From assembly GCA_934670115.1 (NCBI GenBank), contig CAKUOV010000002.1:51823-115822 (forward strand): a DNA stretch of 64,000 nt, given 5' to 3'. Position numbers and translations under genes: made by a program. The notes below the pieces were generated by a model that had not been told where the DNA came from, ran no database searches, and was given only the letters and a program-made list of their open reading frames with translations. This stretch comes from an uncultured Eggerthellaceae bacterium (GTDB lineage Bacteria > Actinomycetota > Coriobacteriia > Coriobacteriales > Eggerthellaceae). This document shows, piece by piece, positions 43,447 through 51,126 of this stretch (its first letter is position 1; every line of letters starts with the position of its first letter).

Positions 43447-45330
43447 ATGTGCGGTTTTACCGGTTTTGCTGTTACCGATGCGGTGAGCGACCCCCTGCGC
43501 GTGGCGCAGCTGATGGGCGATCGTATTGCGCATCGCGGTCCCGACGACGCCACGTTCTACGTGGACGATTTCATGACGCTGGCGCATCGCCGCCTGTCCA
43601 TTATCGACCTTGAGGGCGGACGCCAACCCATGGCGAACGAAGACGGCACGAAAATCATCGTGTTCAACGGCGAAATCTACAACTACCAGGAACTTCGCGA
43701 AGAATTATTGGCGGCGGGTCACACGTTTGCCACGCATTCCGACACCGAGACCATCCTTCATGGCTACGAGGAATGGGGTCGCGGCGTGCTTGATAAGCTG
43801 CGCGGCATGTTCGCGTTTGTCATTTGGGACACGCAAACGCGCCAGCTGTTCGGCGCGCGCGACATCTTCGGCATCAAGCCCTTCTACTACTACAACGAAA
43901 ACGGGCAGTTCCTGTTCGGCTCGGAAATCAAGAGCTTTTTGGATCATCCGGGTTTCGTGAAGGAAATTGTGCGCGAAGAAATTCCGAATTACCTGTCGTA
44001 TGAGTATATTCCCAACGAGAAAACCCTGTTCAAAGGCGTGTATAAGCTGCAGCCTGCCAGTTGGTTCACATGGGATTTTGCCACGGGCGCGTTCGAAACG
44101 GCGCGCTACTATGAGTTTGAGTACAAGATTGACGAAACGCTTTCGCTTGACGAATGGGCCGATCGCATAGAGGAAGTGTTCACGGATTCCGTGCGCGCGC
44201 ACCAGATTGCCGATGTTGAGGTCGGCGGCTTTTTGAGTTCGGGCGTGGATTCGAGCTTTGTGGTGGAGCGCGTGTTCCACGGCGGCTCGAGCATCCGCAC
44301 GTTTTCCGTGGGCTACGAGGAAGAGCAGTACAGCGAGCTTCCATATGCGCAGAGCTTTTCCGAAGAGCTGGGTGCGCCGAACATTGCGAACAAGATTTCT
44401 GCCGATGATTTCTTCGATTGCATGCCCGACATCCAATATTACCTGGACGAGCCGCTGCCGAACCCGTCTGAAAATCCGCTGTATTTCCTGTGTCAAAACG
44501 CGGCGAAGCACGTGAAGGTAGTGCTTTCTGGCGAAGGCGCCGACGAGCTGTTTGGTGGCTATCCGAACTACACGCAAGAGGATCATCTGTACAACTACCA
44601 GCGCAAATATCCGCAGTTCTTGCGTTCGCTGGCGGGTGCTTTGGCGGGTGCGCTGCCGGCGGTAAAGGGCAGGCACTTCCTAACGCACGGCGCCATGAAA
44701 CCGTGGGAGCGCAATTCGCGCGCCGATTACGTGTTCGAAAACGACGAGCGTCAGCAGTATTTGAAGGACAAGATTGTAATTGATGCGCCGCAGGTTTACT
44801 CCAAGCCGTATTATGACGAGGTAGCGGGGCTTGATGGCGTAACGCAACTGCAGTATGTGGACATCAAGACGTGGATGATTTACGACATCATTTTGAAGGC
44901 CGACCGCATGTCCATGGCGCATTCGCTTGAGCTGCGCGTTCCGTTTTTGGACCGCGAAGTGCTTGAGCTGGCGCTGACCATTCCTGCGAAGTATCGTGCG
45001 TGCGACGATCGCGAGAAGATTGCGCTGCGCCGTGCGGCGTCGCGCCATTTGCCCGAGCGCGTATTCAACAAGCCGAAGCTGGGTTTTCCCAGTCCGCTTG
45101 CCACGTGGTTGCGTGAAGAAAAGTACTACGAGCAGGTGAAAGAGGCGTTTTTGAGCCCCGAGGCTGCGGAATTCTTTGTGCCGGAAAAGCTTATGGAGCT
45201 GTTGGATGAACATAAGAGCGGCGCGGTTTCCAACATGCAGAAAATCTGGTCGTTCTACTCGTTTATCGTGTGGTATCGCCAGTTCTTCGGGCAAGGCGAG
45301 CGTGCGCAGTGCCGCGCGCTGGAGGCATAA
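43447..45330 (+). CDS. asnB: Glutamine-hydrolysing asparagine synthase, possibly AsnH-like crossbridge amidase
   Basis: 627 residues. Class II glutaminase domain with Cys2 (MCGFTGFAV), RIAHRGPDD, FNGEIYNYQELR and GARDIFGIKPFYYY, then the synthetase domain with the pyrophosphate loop FLSSGVDSS and LSGEGADELFGGYPNY. The reaction amidates aspartate using glutamine and ATP. In Lactococcus an AsnB-type protein (AsnH) amidates the crossbridge D-Asp to D-Asn; location after a D-Asp ligase and a racemase makes that role plausible here, but free-asparagine synthesis is equally possible from sequence. nadK follows after 3 bases. Confidence 0.9.
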   Translation: MCGFTGFAVTDAVSDPLRVAQLMGDRIAHRGPDDATFYVDDFMTLAHRRLSIIDLEGGRQPMANEDGTKIIVFNGEIYNYQELREELLAAGHTFATHSDTETILHGYEEWGRGVLDKLRGMFAFVIWDTQTRQLFGARDIFGIKPFYYYNENGQFLFGSEIKSFLDHPGFVKEIVREEIPNYLSYEYIPNEKTLFKGVYKLQPASWFTWDFATGAFETARYYEFEYKIDETLSLDEWADRIEEVFTDSVRAHQIADVEVGGFLSSGVDSSFVVERVFHGGSSIRTFSVGYEEEQYSELPYAQSFSEELGAPNIANKISADDFFDCMPDIQYYLDEPLPNPSENPLYFLCQNAAKHVKVVLSGEGADELFGGYPNYTQEDHLYNYQRKYPQFLRSLAGALAGALPAVKGRHFLTHGAMKPWERNSRADYVFENDERQQYLKDKIVIDAPQVYSKPYYDEVAGLDGVTQLQYVDIKTWMIYDIILKADRMSMAHSLELRVPFLDREVLELALTIPAKYRACDDREKIALRRAASRHLPERVFNKPKLGFPSPLATWLREEKYYEQVKEAFLSPEAAEFFVPEKLMELLDEHKSGAVSNMQKIWSFYSFIVWYRQFFGQGERAQCRALEA

Positions 45331-45333
45331 ACC

Positions 45334-46302
45334 ATGCGCGTGCTAACGGTGGTAAATAATGCGAACCCTTCGGCGTACGATGCATCGATGCTGTTGGCGG
45401 CATATTTTTCCACGCAGGGCATTGAAAACGATGTGGTGCTTTCGGTGGATTTACCCACGCCGGAGCATCTTGCTGTTGGTGCCGTGAACAACGATCGCGC
45501 GTTGGAAGATGCCGGCATTCGCCCGTTTGATCTGGCGGTTGCGTTGGGCGGCGATGGCACGATTCTGCGCACAGCGCGTGTGGCCATGTTGTTTGATGCG
45601 CCCGTTTTGGGCATTAACTTTGGGAATTTGGGTTTTCTGGCGAACCCCAGCGAGGAAGGCGTTATCCCTTTGGTAGCGGCTGCGTTGGCGGGCGATGTGA
45701 CCGAGGATCGGCGCGCGTGCTTGCTGGTGGAAGTCGAATGCGAAGGCGATGGCGTGCCTGGCGGCGCGCATGGCGCGTTCGGCAGCGAGTGGGACGACGT
45801 GAGCGGCGGCGTCGGTGCCGGGGATGGCGTTGGCAACAGCGCTGGCAACGGCGGGCGCATTTTCACGGCGCTCAACGAAGTGACCATTTCACGCGGTTCG
45901 TTTCCGCGCAATTTAGAGGCGCACTTGAGCATTTCGGGTGACGATTTATGCACGTTGCGCGGCGATGGCCTTATTGTTGCAACGGCTACCGGTTCTACCG
46001 CGTATGCTCTTTCCGCAGGTGGTCCGCTTATTTCGCCCGGTGTTGAAGGCATGGTGGTGGTTCCGCTGGCATCGCATACGCTGCAGTCGCGCGCGATTGT
46101 CACCGAGCGTCACGATGTGGTAGAGGCCGCGTTCGATTTTGCCGAGGGCTACACGTTTACCGAGGTGCAGCTTGATGGCACGGCACTCAGCTTCCCCACG
46201 CCTATCGAGCGCGTGGTGGTGCGTTGCGCCGAAAAACCCGTGCGCCTGCTGTTCTACAAGAAGGAATCGTTCTACTCCCGCATTGCTCGCACGTTCTTTT
46301 AG
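45334..46302 (+). CDS. nadK: NAD kinase
   Basis: 322 residues; phosphorylates NAD to NADP. The GGDGTILRTAR motif, NFGNLGFLANP, NEVTISRGSFPRNLEAHLSISGD and GDGLIVATATGSTAYALSAGGPLI are all present. A Gly/Ala/Asp-rich insert (GVPGGAHGAFGSEWDDVSGG..., ~res 142-172) precedes the NEV motif and is not a usual part of the family. It starts 3 bases after asnB, so translation coupling is likely. Confidence 0.95.
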   Translation: MRVLTVVNNANPSAYDASMLLAAYFSTQGIENDVVLSVDLPTPEHLAVGAVNNDRALEDAGIRPFDLAVALGGDGTILRTARVAMLFDAPVLGINFGNLGFLANPSEEGVIPLVAAALAGDVTEDRRACLLVEVECEGDGVPGGAHGAFGSEWDDVSGGVGAGDGVGNSAGNGGRIFTALNEVTISRGSFPRNLEAHLSISGDDLCTLRGDGLIVATATGSTAYALSAGGPLISPGVEGMVVVPLASHTLQSRAIVTERHDVVEAAFDFAEGYTFTEVQLDGTALSFPTPIERVVVRCAEKPVRLLFYKKESFYSRIARTFF

Positions 46303-46557
46303 CGAGTGGGTGAGCGGGCGATGCCGCGCCCTGTAACGGCAGTGTCGCCAGCTGCGTTGTGCGCGGCGGATGTATGCGGCGGTATGCTTGCGGCTGCGGC
46401 CATGCGGCTTCGGCATTCGCTGTGCGCTTAGGCAGCGTTTGCACCTGCACCTTCACGGCGTCTTCATACCTTTGTGCAGCTTTTGTCGCGTTTTTCGCCA
46501 AGGCGCGCTTCACCTGGTATCATGAAGAAATTCATACCCTATTTTGAAGGTGCAAAC

Positions 46558-47709
46558 ATGATTTTAACCGTAAAACGCACTTCTCGGGCGCTGCTTGCTT
46601 GCATGCTTTCGGGCGTGCTGGCCGTCTCTTTGGTGGGTGTTCCCGCGGCGGCGTACGCCGAAACATCCGCCGAGCTGCGCGCTCAGGCTGAAGACAAGCA
46701 GGCGCAGGCTGACGAGCTGTCTGCGCGTATCGATGAGCTTTCCAACCAGTTGGTCGAAGCACGCGAAGTTGAAGACGAGGCAACGGAAAAATACGATGCC
46801 GCGGAAGCTGCCAAGCAGGATGCGCTTGATCGTAAAGAAGCAGCTGAGCAAAAGATTACTGAAACACAGGCTCGCTTGAGCACCCGTGTGACCTCGATGT
46901 ATCGCAGCGGCGGCGCCATGTCGTTCTTGGATGTTCTTCTGGGTGCGGGATCTTTTGAGGAATTCCTGACCACCTGGGACGCTCTGGCAGCCATCAACAA
47001 TCAAGACGCTGCGCTGGTGGAAGAGAACCGCCAAGCACGCGCCGAAGCCGAGGCTGCCGCCGAGGAATACGCGGAGCAGAGTGCCATTGCTAAAGAAGAG
47101 CTTGAACGCGCGCAGAAAGCAAGTCAGACAATCGCCGAGACTTCTTCGCAACTTGCTTCCGAGCTTGAGTCGATGAACAGCGAGATTGCCGATTTAATCG
47201 CGCGAGAAGAACAAGCAGCCGCCGAAGAGGAGGAAGCGCGTCAGAAAGCGCAGCAAGCATCGAGCGGTGGCGGCAGCGGTAGCACGTGGACTGATCCTGG
47301 TAGCGGTGGCGAATTGTTCGATTCCAGCTATTTCGACGGTTGGGTGAAGCCTACCAGCTACTACGGCGTGACCTGCGAGTTTGGTTATTCCCCTATTACG
47401 GGTTCGCATAACGGCATTGACCTGGGTGCTTCTTCGGGTACGCCTATTTATTCTTCTGGCCCTGGCATTGTGACGTTCGTAGGCTGGTATGGTACAGGCG
47501 GCAATTCCGTCATTGTTGACCATGGCAATGGCGTGCAGACTATCTACATGCATCAGAGCCAAACCGCAGCGTATGTGGGTGAATCGGTGCAAGCCGGTAC
47601 GTGCATTGGCTACGTTGGCTCCACAGGTCTGTCCACGGGTCCGCACTTGCACTTCCAGCTGGTCATCAACGGCACGCCCACGAACCCGCGCAACTACTTC
47701 AGCTTCTAG
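46558..47709 (+). CDS. Secreted M23 (LytM-type) endopeptidase with PcsB-like coiled coil
   Basis: 383 residues: signal peptide (TSRALLACMLSGVLAVSLVGVPAAAYA), coiled coil (~35-230), a Ser/Gly linker and a C-terminal M23 domain with zinc ligands in SHNGIDLG and GPHLHFQL. These enzymes cleave peptide crosslinks. The segment STRVTSMYRSGGAMSFLDVLLGAGSFEEFLTTWDALAAINNQD parallels the NlpC/P60 protein at 26256. If crosslinks here contain D-Asp, this hydrolase would meet them as substrates (inference). ATG 46558 is chosen with GAAGGTG 5-6 bases upstream; the ATG at 46522 and the longer frame are less likely. Confidence 0.9.
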   Translation: MILTVKRTSRALLACMLSGVLAVSLVGVPAAAYAETSAELRAQAEDKQAQADELSARIDELSNQLVEAREVEDEATEKYDAAEAAKQDALDRKEAAEQKITETQARLSTRVTSMYRSGGAMSFLDVLLGAGSFEEFLTTWDALAAINNQDAALVEENRQARAEAEAAAEEYAEQSAIAKEELERAQKASQTIAETSSQLASELESMNSEIADLIAREEQAAAEEEEARQKAQQASSGGGSGSTWTDPGSGGELFDSSYFDGWVKPTSYYGVTCEFGYSPITGSHNGIDLGASSGTPIYSSGPGIVTFVGWYGTGGNSVIVDHGNGVQTIYMHQSQTAAYVGESVQAGTCIGYVGSTGLSTGPHLHFQLVINGTPTNPRNYFSF

Positions 47710-47955
47710 GGGCAGGCGTCTGCGTTGGCGCTGGATGTCTTTTGGCGCGGGGCGCAGCGGTGAAGAGCTCTTATCTTGCGAATCCGTGCAACGCAGCGCG
47801 TGGCTGCGAAGGTGCGGTTTGCATTGCGGCTTCGCGTGATGCAGCGCGGCAGCCGAAGGTGTGGGCTGCGTGCTTCGCGCCTCTTTTCGTCCTTCGCGCT
47901 TCCGTTGCGTCGTGCCGAATGCTTCCCCATACCGATACAAGCGTAACGTTTTGGT
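47710..47955. other. Intergenic stretch without a recognised gene
   Basis: GC-rich, with many GCGCTTCG-type words in both orientations. Open frames here have no family features. Confidence 0.4.
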
Positions 47956-47979
47956 GCCCGCCTGGTGCGGGCGTCTTTT
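47956..47979 (+). terminator. Terminator upstream of the ferredoxin gene
   Basis: GCCCGC / GCGGGC stem with CTGGT between, followed by GTCTTTTATT. It ends the preceding transcription; the ferredoxin -10 (TACACT, 47987-47992) follows. Confidence 0.75.
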
Positions 47980-48049
47980 ATTGGTGTACACTGAGCGCGT
48001 TAAGGAAGCGAGGAGGCTTCTTTGCAGTCCTAGAGAGAGGATCAAAAAA

Positions 48050-48217
48050 ATGGCAGTTACCATTAATGCTGATGATTGCGTAGCATGCGGCGTTTGCGTT
48101 GACGCTTGCCCGCAAGAGGCTCTTTCCGTTGCAGACGTTTGCACGGTAAACGCCGATTCCTGCATCGATTGCGGTACGTGCATCGACGAGTGCCCCGTAG
48201 GCGCCATCACCGAATAA
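48050..48217 (+). CDS. Small 2[4Fe-4S] ferredoxin
   Basis: 55 residues with two cluster motifs: CVACGVCVDACPQEA and CIDCGTCIDECPVGA. Clostridial-type low-potential electron carrier for anaerobic redox enzymes. ATG 48050 is used (GAGAGAGGATC upstream); the longer frame has no ribosome site and reads through the promoter. It is monocistronic, bounded by terminators on both sides. Confidence 0.95.
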   Translation: MAVTINADDCVACGVCVDACPQEALSVADVCTVNADSCIDCGTCIDECPVGAITE

Positions 48218-48240
48218 GCGTACATCGCTCAATTGTTGCA

Positions 48241-48278
48241 AATGCCCGATTGCTTCGAAGCATCGGGCATTTTCTTTT
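48241..48278 (+). terminator. Rho-independent terminator after the ferredoxin gene
   Basis: AATGCCCGAT / ATCGGGCATT perfect 10-bp stem, then TTCTTTT. Confidence 0.92.
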
Positions 48279-48512
48279 GCATGCGACGGTGCGTCTGCGT
48301 GCTTGCGCGCTTTCCTGTTGCGCTCCGCCGCGATGGGGAAGACGTTGTTGCGGGCCCGAATGGACGGCTCGCGCGGGGGTGTCGCAGTGCGGGAAGCCGC
48401 TTGCGTAGGTGGACGGGTCAGCTGCGCGTGTAAGTGGGGAAGTGCTGCGGCGGTTCTGCTTCTTTCTTCAATCTGAGCCACAATGCACAAAACTTCGCCA
48501 ACTTATGATAAT

Positions 48513-48544
48513 ATGGCTAAGATATTTCTCGCGTGGCTAGGATA
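48513..48544 (+). promoter_or_regulatory. Direct repeat in the fic promoter region, possible operator
   Basis: ATGGCTAAGATA (48513-48524) and GTGGCTAGGATA (48533-48544) are spaced exactly 20 bp and end just before ATG 48548. GATAAT at 48507-48512 may be the -10. The second half overlaps the ribosome site. Confidence 0.5.
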
Positions 48545-48547
48545 CTC

Positions 48548-49597
48548 ATGACGCAATTTGAATACGGGAAGATTCTTCCAACGCTTATGACACCGCAAGT
48601 TATGGCGGCTTTAGGAAACGTGCGCGAGCATCGGGGCAAGCAAAGTCTCTACCTTGCCACCCAGCCCGATGTTCTGGAAAAGCTTTGCGAAGTGGCGAAG
48701 ATTCAGAGTACGAGTGCGTCCAACCGTATCGAGAACATTTCCACGACCGACAAGCGTCTACATGAGCTGATGGAGCAAAAAATCGAGCCAAGGAACAGAG
48801 ATGAGCGCGAGATTGCGGGCTACCGATACGTCCTTGACATGATTCACGAGGGTCATGATGATATTCCCATCAAATCGGGCGTCATTCTCCAGTTCCACCG
48901 GGACCTGTACCGCTATCTGGGTACCACGTATGCGGGCAGGTACAAAGATTCCGATAACGAAATAGCCGAGCGCGGCGCTGACGGCAAAATGGTAACGTGT
49001 TTTCGTCCTACCAGTGCTGCTGCGACTCCTGCTGCAATTGAGAGCATTTGCGCGGCGTACAATACTCAGATTGCGGAAGGTGTCTACGATCCGTTGCTTA
49101 TCTCTTTGTTGTTCGTGTTCGACTTCGTGAGCATTCATCCTTTCAACGATGGCAATGGCCGTATGAGCCGTCTGATAACGCTTTTGCTTCTTTATCGCAA
49201 TGGGTATACGGTGGGTAAGTACGTTTCGATCGAGGCTGAGATTGAGACTTCCAAGGAGACGTATTACGAGGCGCTGGCCGCCAGTTCTGCGGGTTGGCGC
49301 AAAGGCAAGAACGATTACGCTCCCTTTGTTACGTACATGCTGGGAGTAATTGCGGCATGTTATGCGACTTTGGATGCCAGGGTTTTCCAGTTGTCGTCCA
49401 GCGCTACGAATGAGGATATCCTGCGTGCGTACTTTGACGGGCTGGTAGGGAAGGTGACCAAGCGCCAGATAATGGACGATAATCCTGTTATGAGTCAAAG
49501 GACAATCGAGCGCCTTCTTCAAAAGATGCAGGTGGAAGGCTTGATTGAGAAGGTCGGCGCCGCGCGCGCAACATGCTACAGGAAGGTTCGGTCGTAG
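48548..49597 (+). CDS. Fic-family nucleotidyltransferase (AMPylase) with built-in inhibitory motif and C-terminal winged helix
   Basis: 349 residues. Fic motif HPFNDGNGRMSR at 197-208; the N-terminal inhibitory helix motif S58-NRI-E62-N63 fits the (S/T)xxxE(G/N) rule of class II Fic proteins, so activity should be autoinhibited. The C-terminal MSQRTIERLLQKMQVEGLIEKV resembles a winged helix and could bind its own promoter. Fic enzymes transfer AMP to Tyr/Ser/Thr of target proteins. ATG 48548 is chosen because AGGA precedes it by 6 bases; GTG 48533 lacks a ribosome site. No separate antitoxin gene is present. Confidence 0.9.
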   Translation: MTQFEYGKILPTLMTPQVMAALGNVREHRGKQSLYLATQPDVLEKLCEVAKIQSTSASNRIENISTTDKRLHELMEQKIEPRNRDEREIAGYRYVLDMIHEGHDDIPIKSGVILQFHRDLYRYLGTTYAGRYKDSDNEIAERGADGKMVTCFRPTSAAATPAAIESICAAYNTQIAEGVYDPLLISLLFVFDFVSIHPFNDGNGRMSRLITLLLLYRNGYTVGKYVSIEAEIETSKETYYEALAASSAGWRKGKNDYAPFVTYMLGVIAACYATLDARVFQLSSSATNEDILRAYFDGLVGKVTKRQIMDDNPVMSQRTIERLLQKMQVEGLIEKVGAARATCYRKVRS

Positions 49598-49715
49598 AAA
49601 AATAATTGATTTCTATGGAACAGCAGGGGCTGTGTTCCTCAAAAAACGTCGCATGCATAGGTCTATTAAGTGAAGTTGCTATCCGCGCACGGCGTTTGGC
49701 ATGTAGAAACGTAGT

Positions 49716-49949
49716 GCTTGTTGCCAAAAGGCCCTTCGTTTCAGGCAAATCGACGATTGGGAGTGGTTCGGTTTTGGCGTATCGTTCAGAAATCTGACTC
49801 GCTCCAGATTGATACCAGTCTGAACTGGGGTTTTGTTGAGTCTGCTTTTTGGCGCGCCGTGATTTCGCGAAAATGGCTCTGATTTGGACCTCCTAACCAC
49901 TCCCAATCGTCGATTAGCCCGAATTTGCACCCGATTTTCCAACAACTGC
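49716..49949 (+). repeat. Long inverted-repeat family, copy B (234 bp)
   Basis: Outer arms (GCTTGTTGCC... opposite ...CCAACAACTGC) and inner arms ATCGACGATTGGGAGTGGTT / AACCACTCCCAATCGTCGAT. The centre shares TCTGAACTGG and GCTTTTTGG blocks with copy A in the same order and orientation, while the arm sequences are copy-specific. Confidence 0.85.
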
Positions 49950-50129
49950 TTCCCTGGGTGGGCTTTTCGGTGCCTTGAACGCTGTGCAAGTCTGCCGGTG
50001 ATTTGAGAACGTCTCTCGAGGGAGCCTTTCGCCCTGGTCTCCGGAAAGGAATTCTTGGGCTTAGCGGTGTGTTCGGGTGGGTTCGAGAATGAAATGCGCG
50101 TGTTTTGATGAGCTTGCATGGCGCGTGCG

Positions 50130-50200
50130 CGCCATGGCACCCTTTGTCGCGCTCCATTACGCGAGCGCCACGGCATCCTTTATCGCGCTCGATCACGCGA
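50130..50200. repeat. Tandem 35-bp repeat (two units)
   Basis: Units 50130-50164 and 50166-50200 match at most positions (CGCCATGGCACCCTTTGTCG against CGCCACGGCATCCTTTATCG, both ending in ACGCGA). No gene is visible around them. Confidence 0.7.
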
Positions 50201-50281
50201 CGGTGCGACCGTGCACCTGCACTCGCGCGCAAGGGTGTCCGAAAAATTCCCCAAAAAGACTCTTGCACAATCAAAAAAGGT

Positions 50282-50333
50282 TGCCTAGAATAAAAGGCAC
50301 TTTAATGCACCCGTAGGGCGTAGGCCCTTTTTT
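50282..50333 (+). terminator. Two small hairpins with a U tract upstream of clpP-like gene (terminator or attenuator)
   Basis: TGCCT/AGGCA (50283-50298) is followed by AGGGC/GCCCT (50315-50328) and TTTTT. It is ~180 bp before the ClpP-like start, so it either ends upstream transcription or attenuates the pair. Confidence 0.5.
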
Positions 50334-50516
50334 CGGGGAGTCGCGAAAGCGTTCATCTCCGACCTTTGTTCAGCGCGCTTCATGCTGAACCAATCAAAAA
50401 AAGACAACCGAAAAAGCGATTCGATAGGAATCAAAGGATGCCTGTATCTGCAAACAGCCAGGTCAGCGTCTTATCCACGCATTCCTTTTGTTGAATTGCG
50501 CCCGAAAGGAGTCCCT

Positions 50517-51113
50517 ATGGATGGAATTACCCCTGTCTACGCCCCTGGTGCCCTTCGCGAAACATGCAACGGTACTCAGGTGATGGACCTTCGCGATGAG
50601 ATGCTGGCGCGCCGTGAAGTGGAGCTGACCAGCGATGTTACGGCGGAATCGGCCACCAATTTGATTCGTTCGCTGCTGCATTTGCAGCGCGAAGACGCCC
50701 ATGCCCCCATTACCTTGTTCGTGAACAGCAACGGCGGGGAAGTGCAAAGCGGCCTGGCCCTTTATGACGTTATGCAAGCGCTGACGTGCCCCATTCGCAC
50801 GGTGTGTTTAGGCATGGCGGCCAGCATGGCGGCGCTGATTTTCATTTCTGGCAGCCAGCGTGACATGTTGCCTCACAGCCGCGTGATGATTCATGACCCG
50901 CTGATTGGCGGCGGCATTGGTGGTAGTGCTCTTTCCGTGAAAGCTCGCGCCGACCATTTGATGCGAACGCGTGACATTACCGCTCAAGTTGTTGCCGAAC
51001 ATACTGGCATGACGCTGGACGAAGTGTTCGAGCTGACATCTACCGACACCTATTTCGAGGCTCAGGAAGCGGTGGATGCTCACCTGGCCGATCGTATTAT
51101 TACCGCGCTCTAA
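50517..51113 (+). CDS. ClpP-family serine protease (ClpP-like paralogue)
   Basis: 198 residues, the normal ClpP length. Catalytic triad: S103 in GMAASMAAL, H126 in HSRVMIHDPL, D177 in STDTYF. ITLFVNSNGGEVQSGLALYDVMQAL is the handle/oligomer region. ClpP forms a tetradecameric barrel fed by Clp ATPases; no tig or clpX is adjacent. Instead the next gene, 13 bp downstream, encodes a VirD4-like ATPase. ATG 50517 with GAAAGGAG upstream is the start; the frame from 50382 is not used. Confidence 0.9.
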   Translation: MDGITPVYAPGALRETCNGTQVMDLRDEMLARREVELTSDVTAESATNLIRSLLHLQREDAHAPITLFVNSNGGEVQSGLALYDVMQALTCPIRTVCLGMAASMAALIFISGSQRDMLPHSRVMIHDPLIGGGIGGSALSVKARADHLMRTRDITAQVVAEHTGMTLDEVFELTSTDTYFEAQEAVDAHLADRIITAL

Positions 51114-51126
51114 GAAAGGGGCTCTT

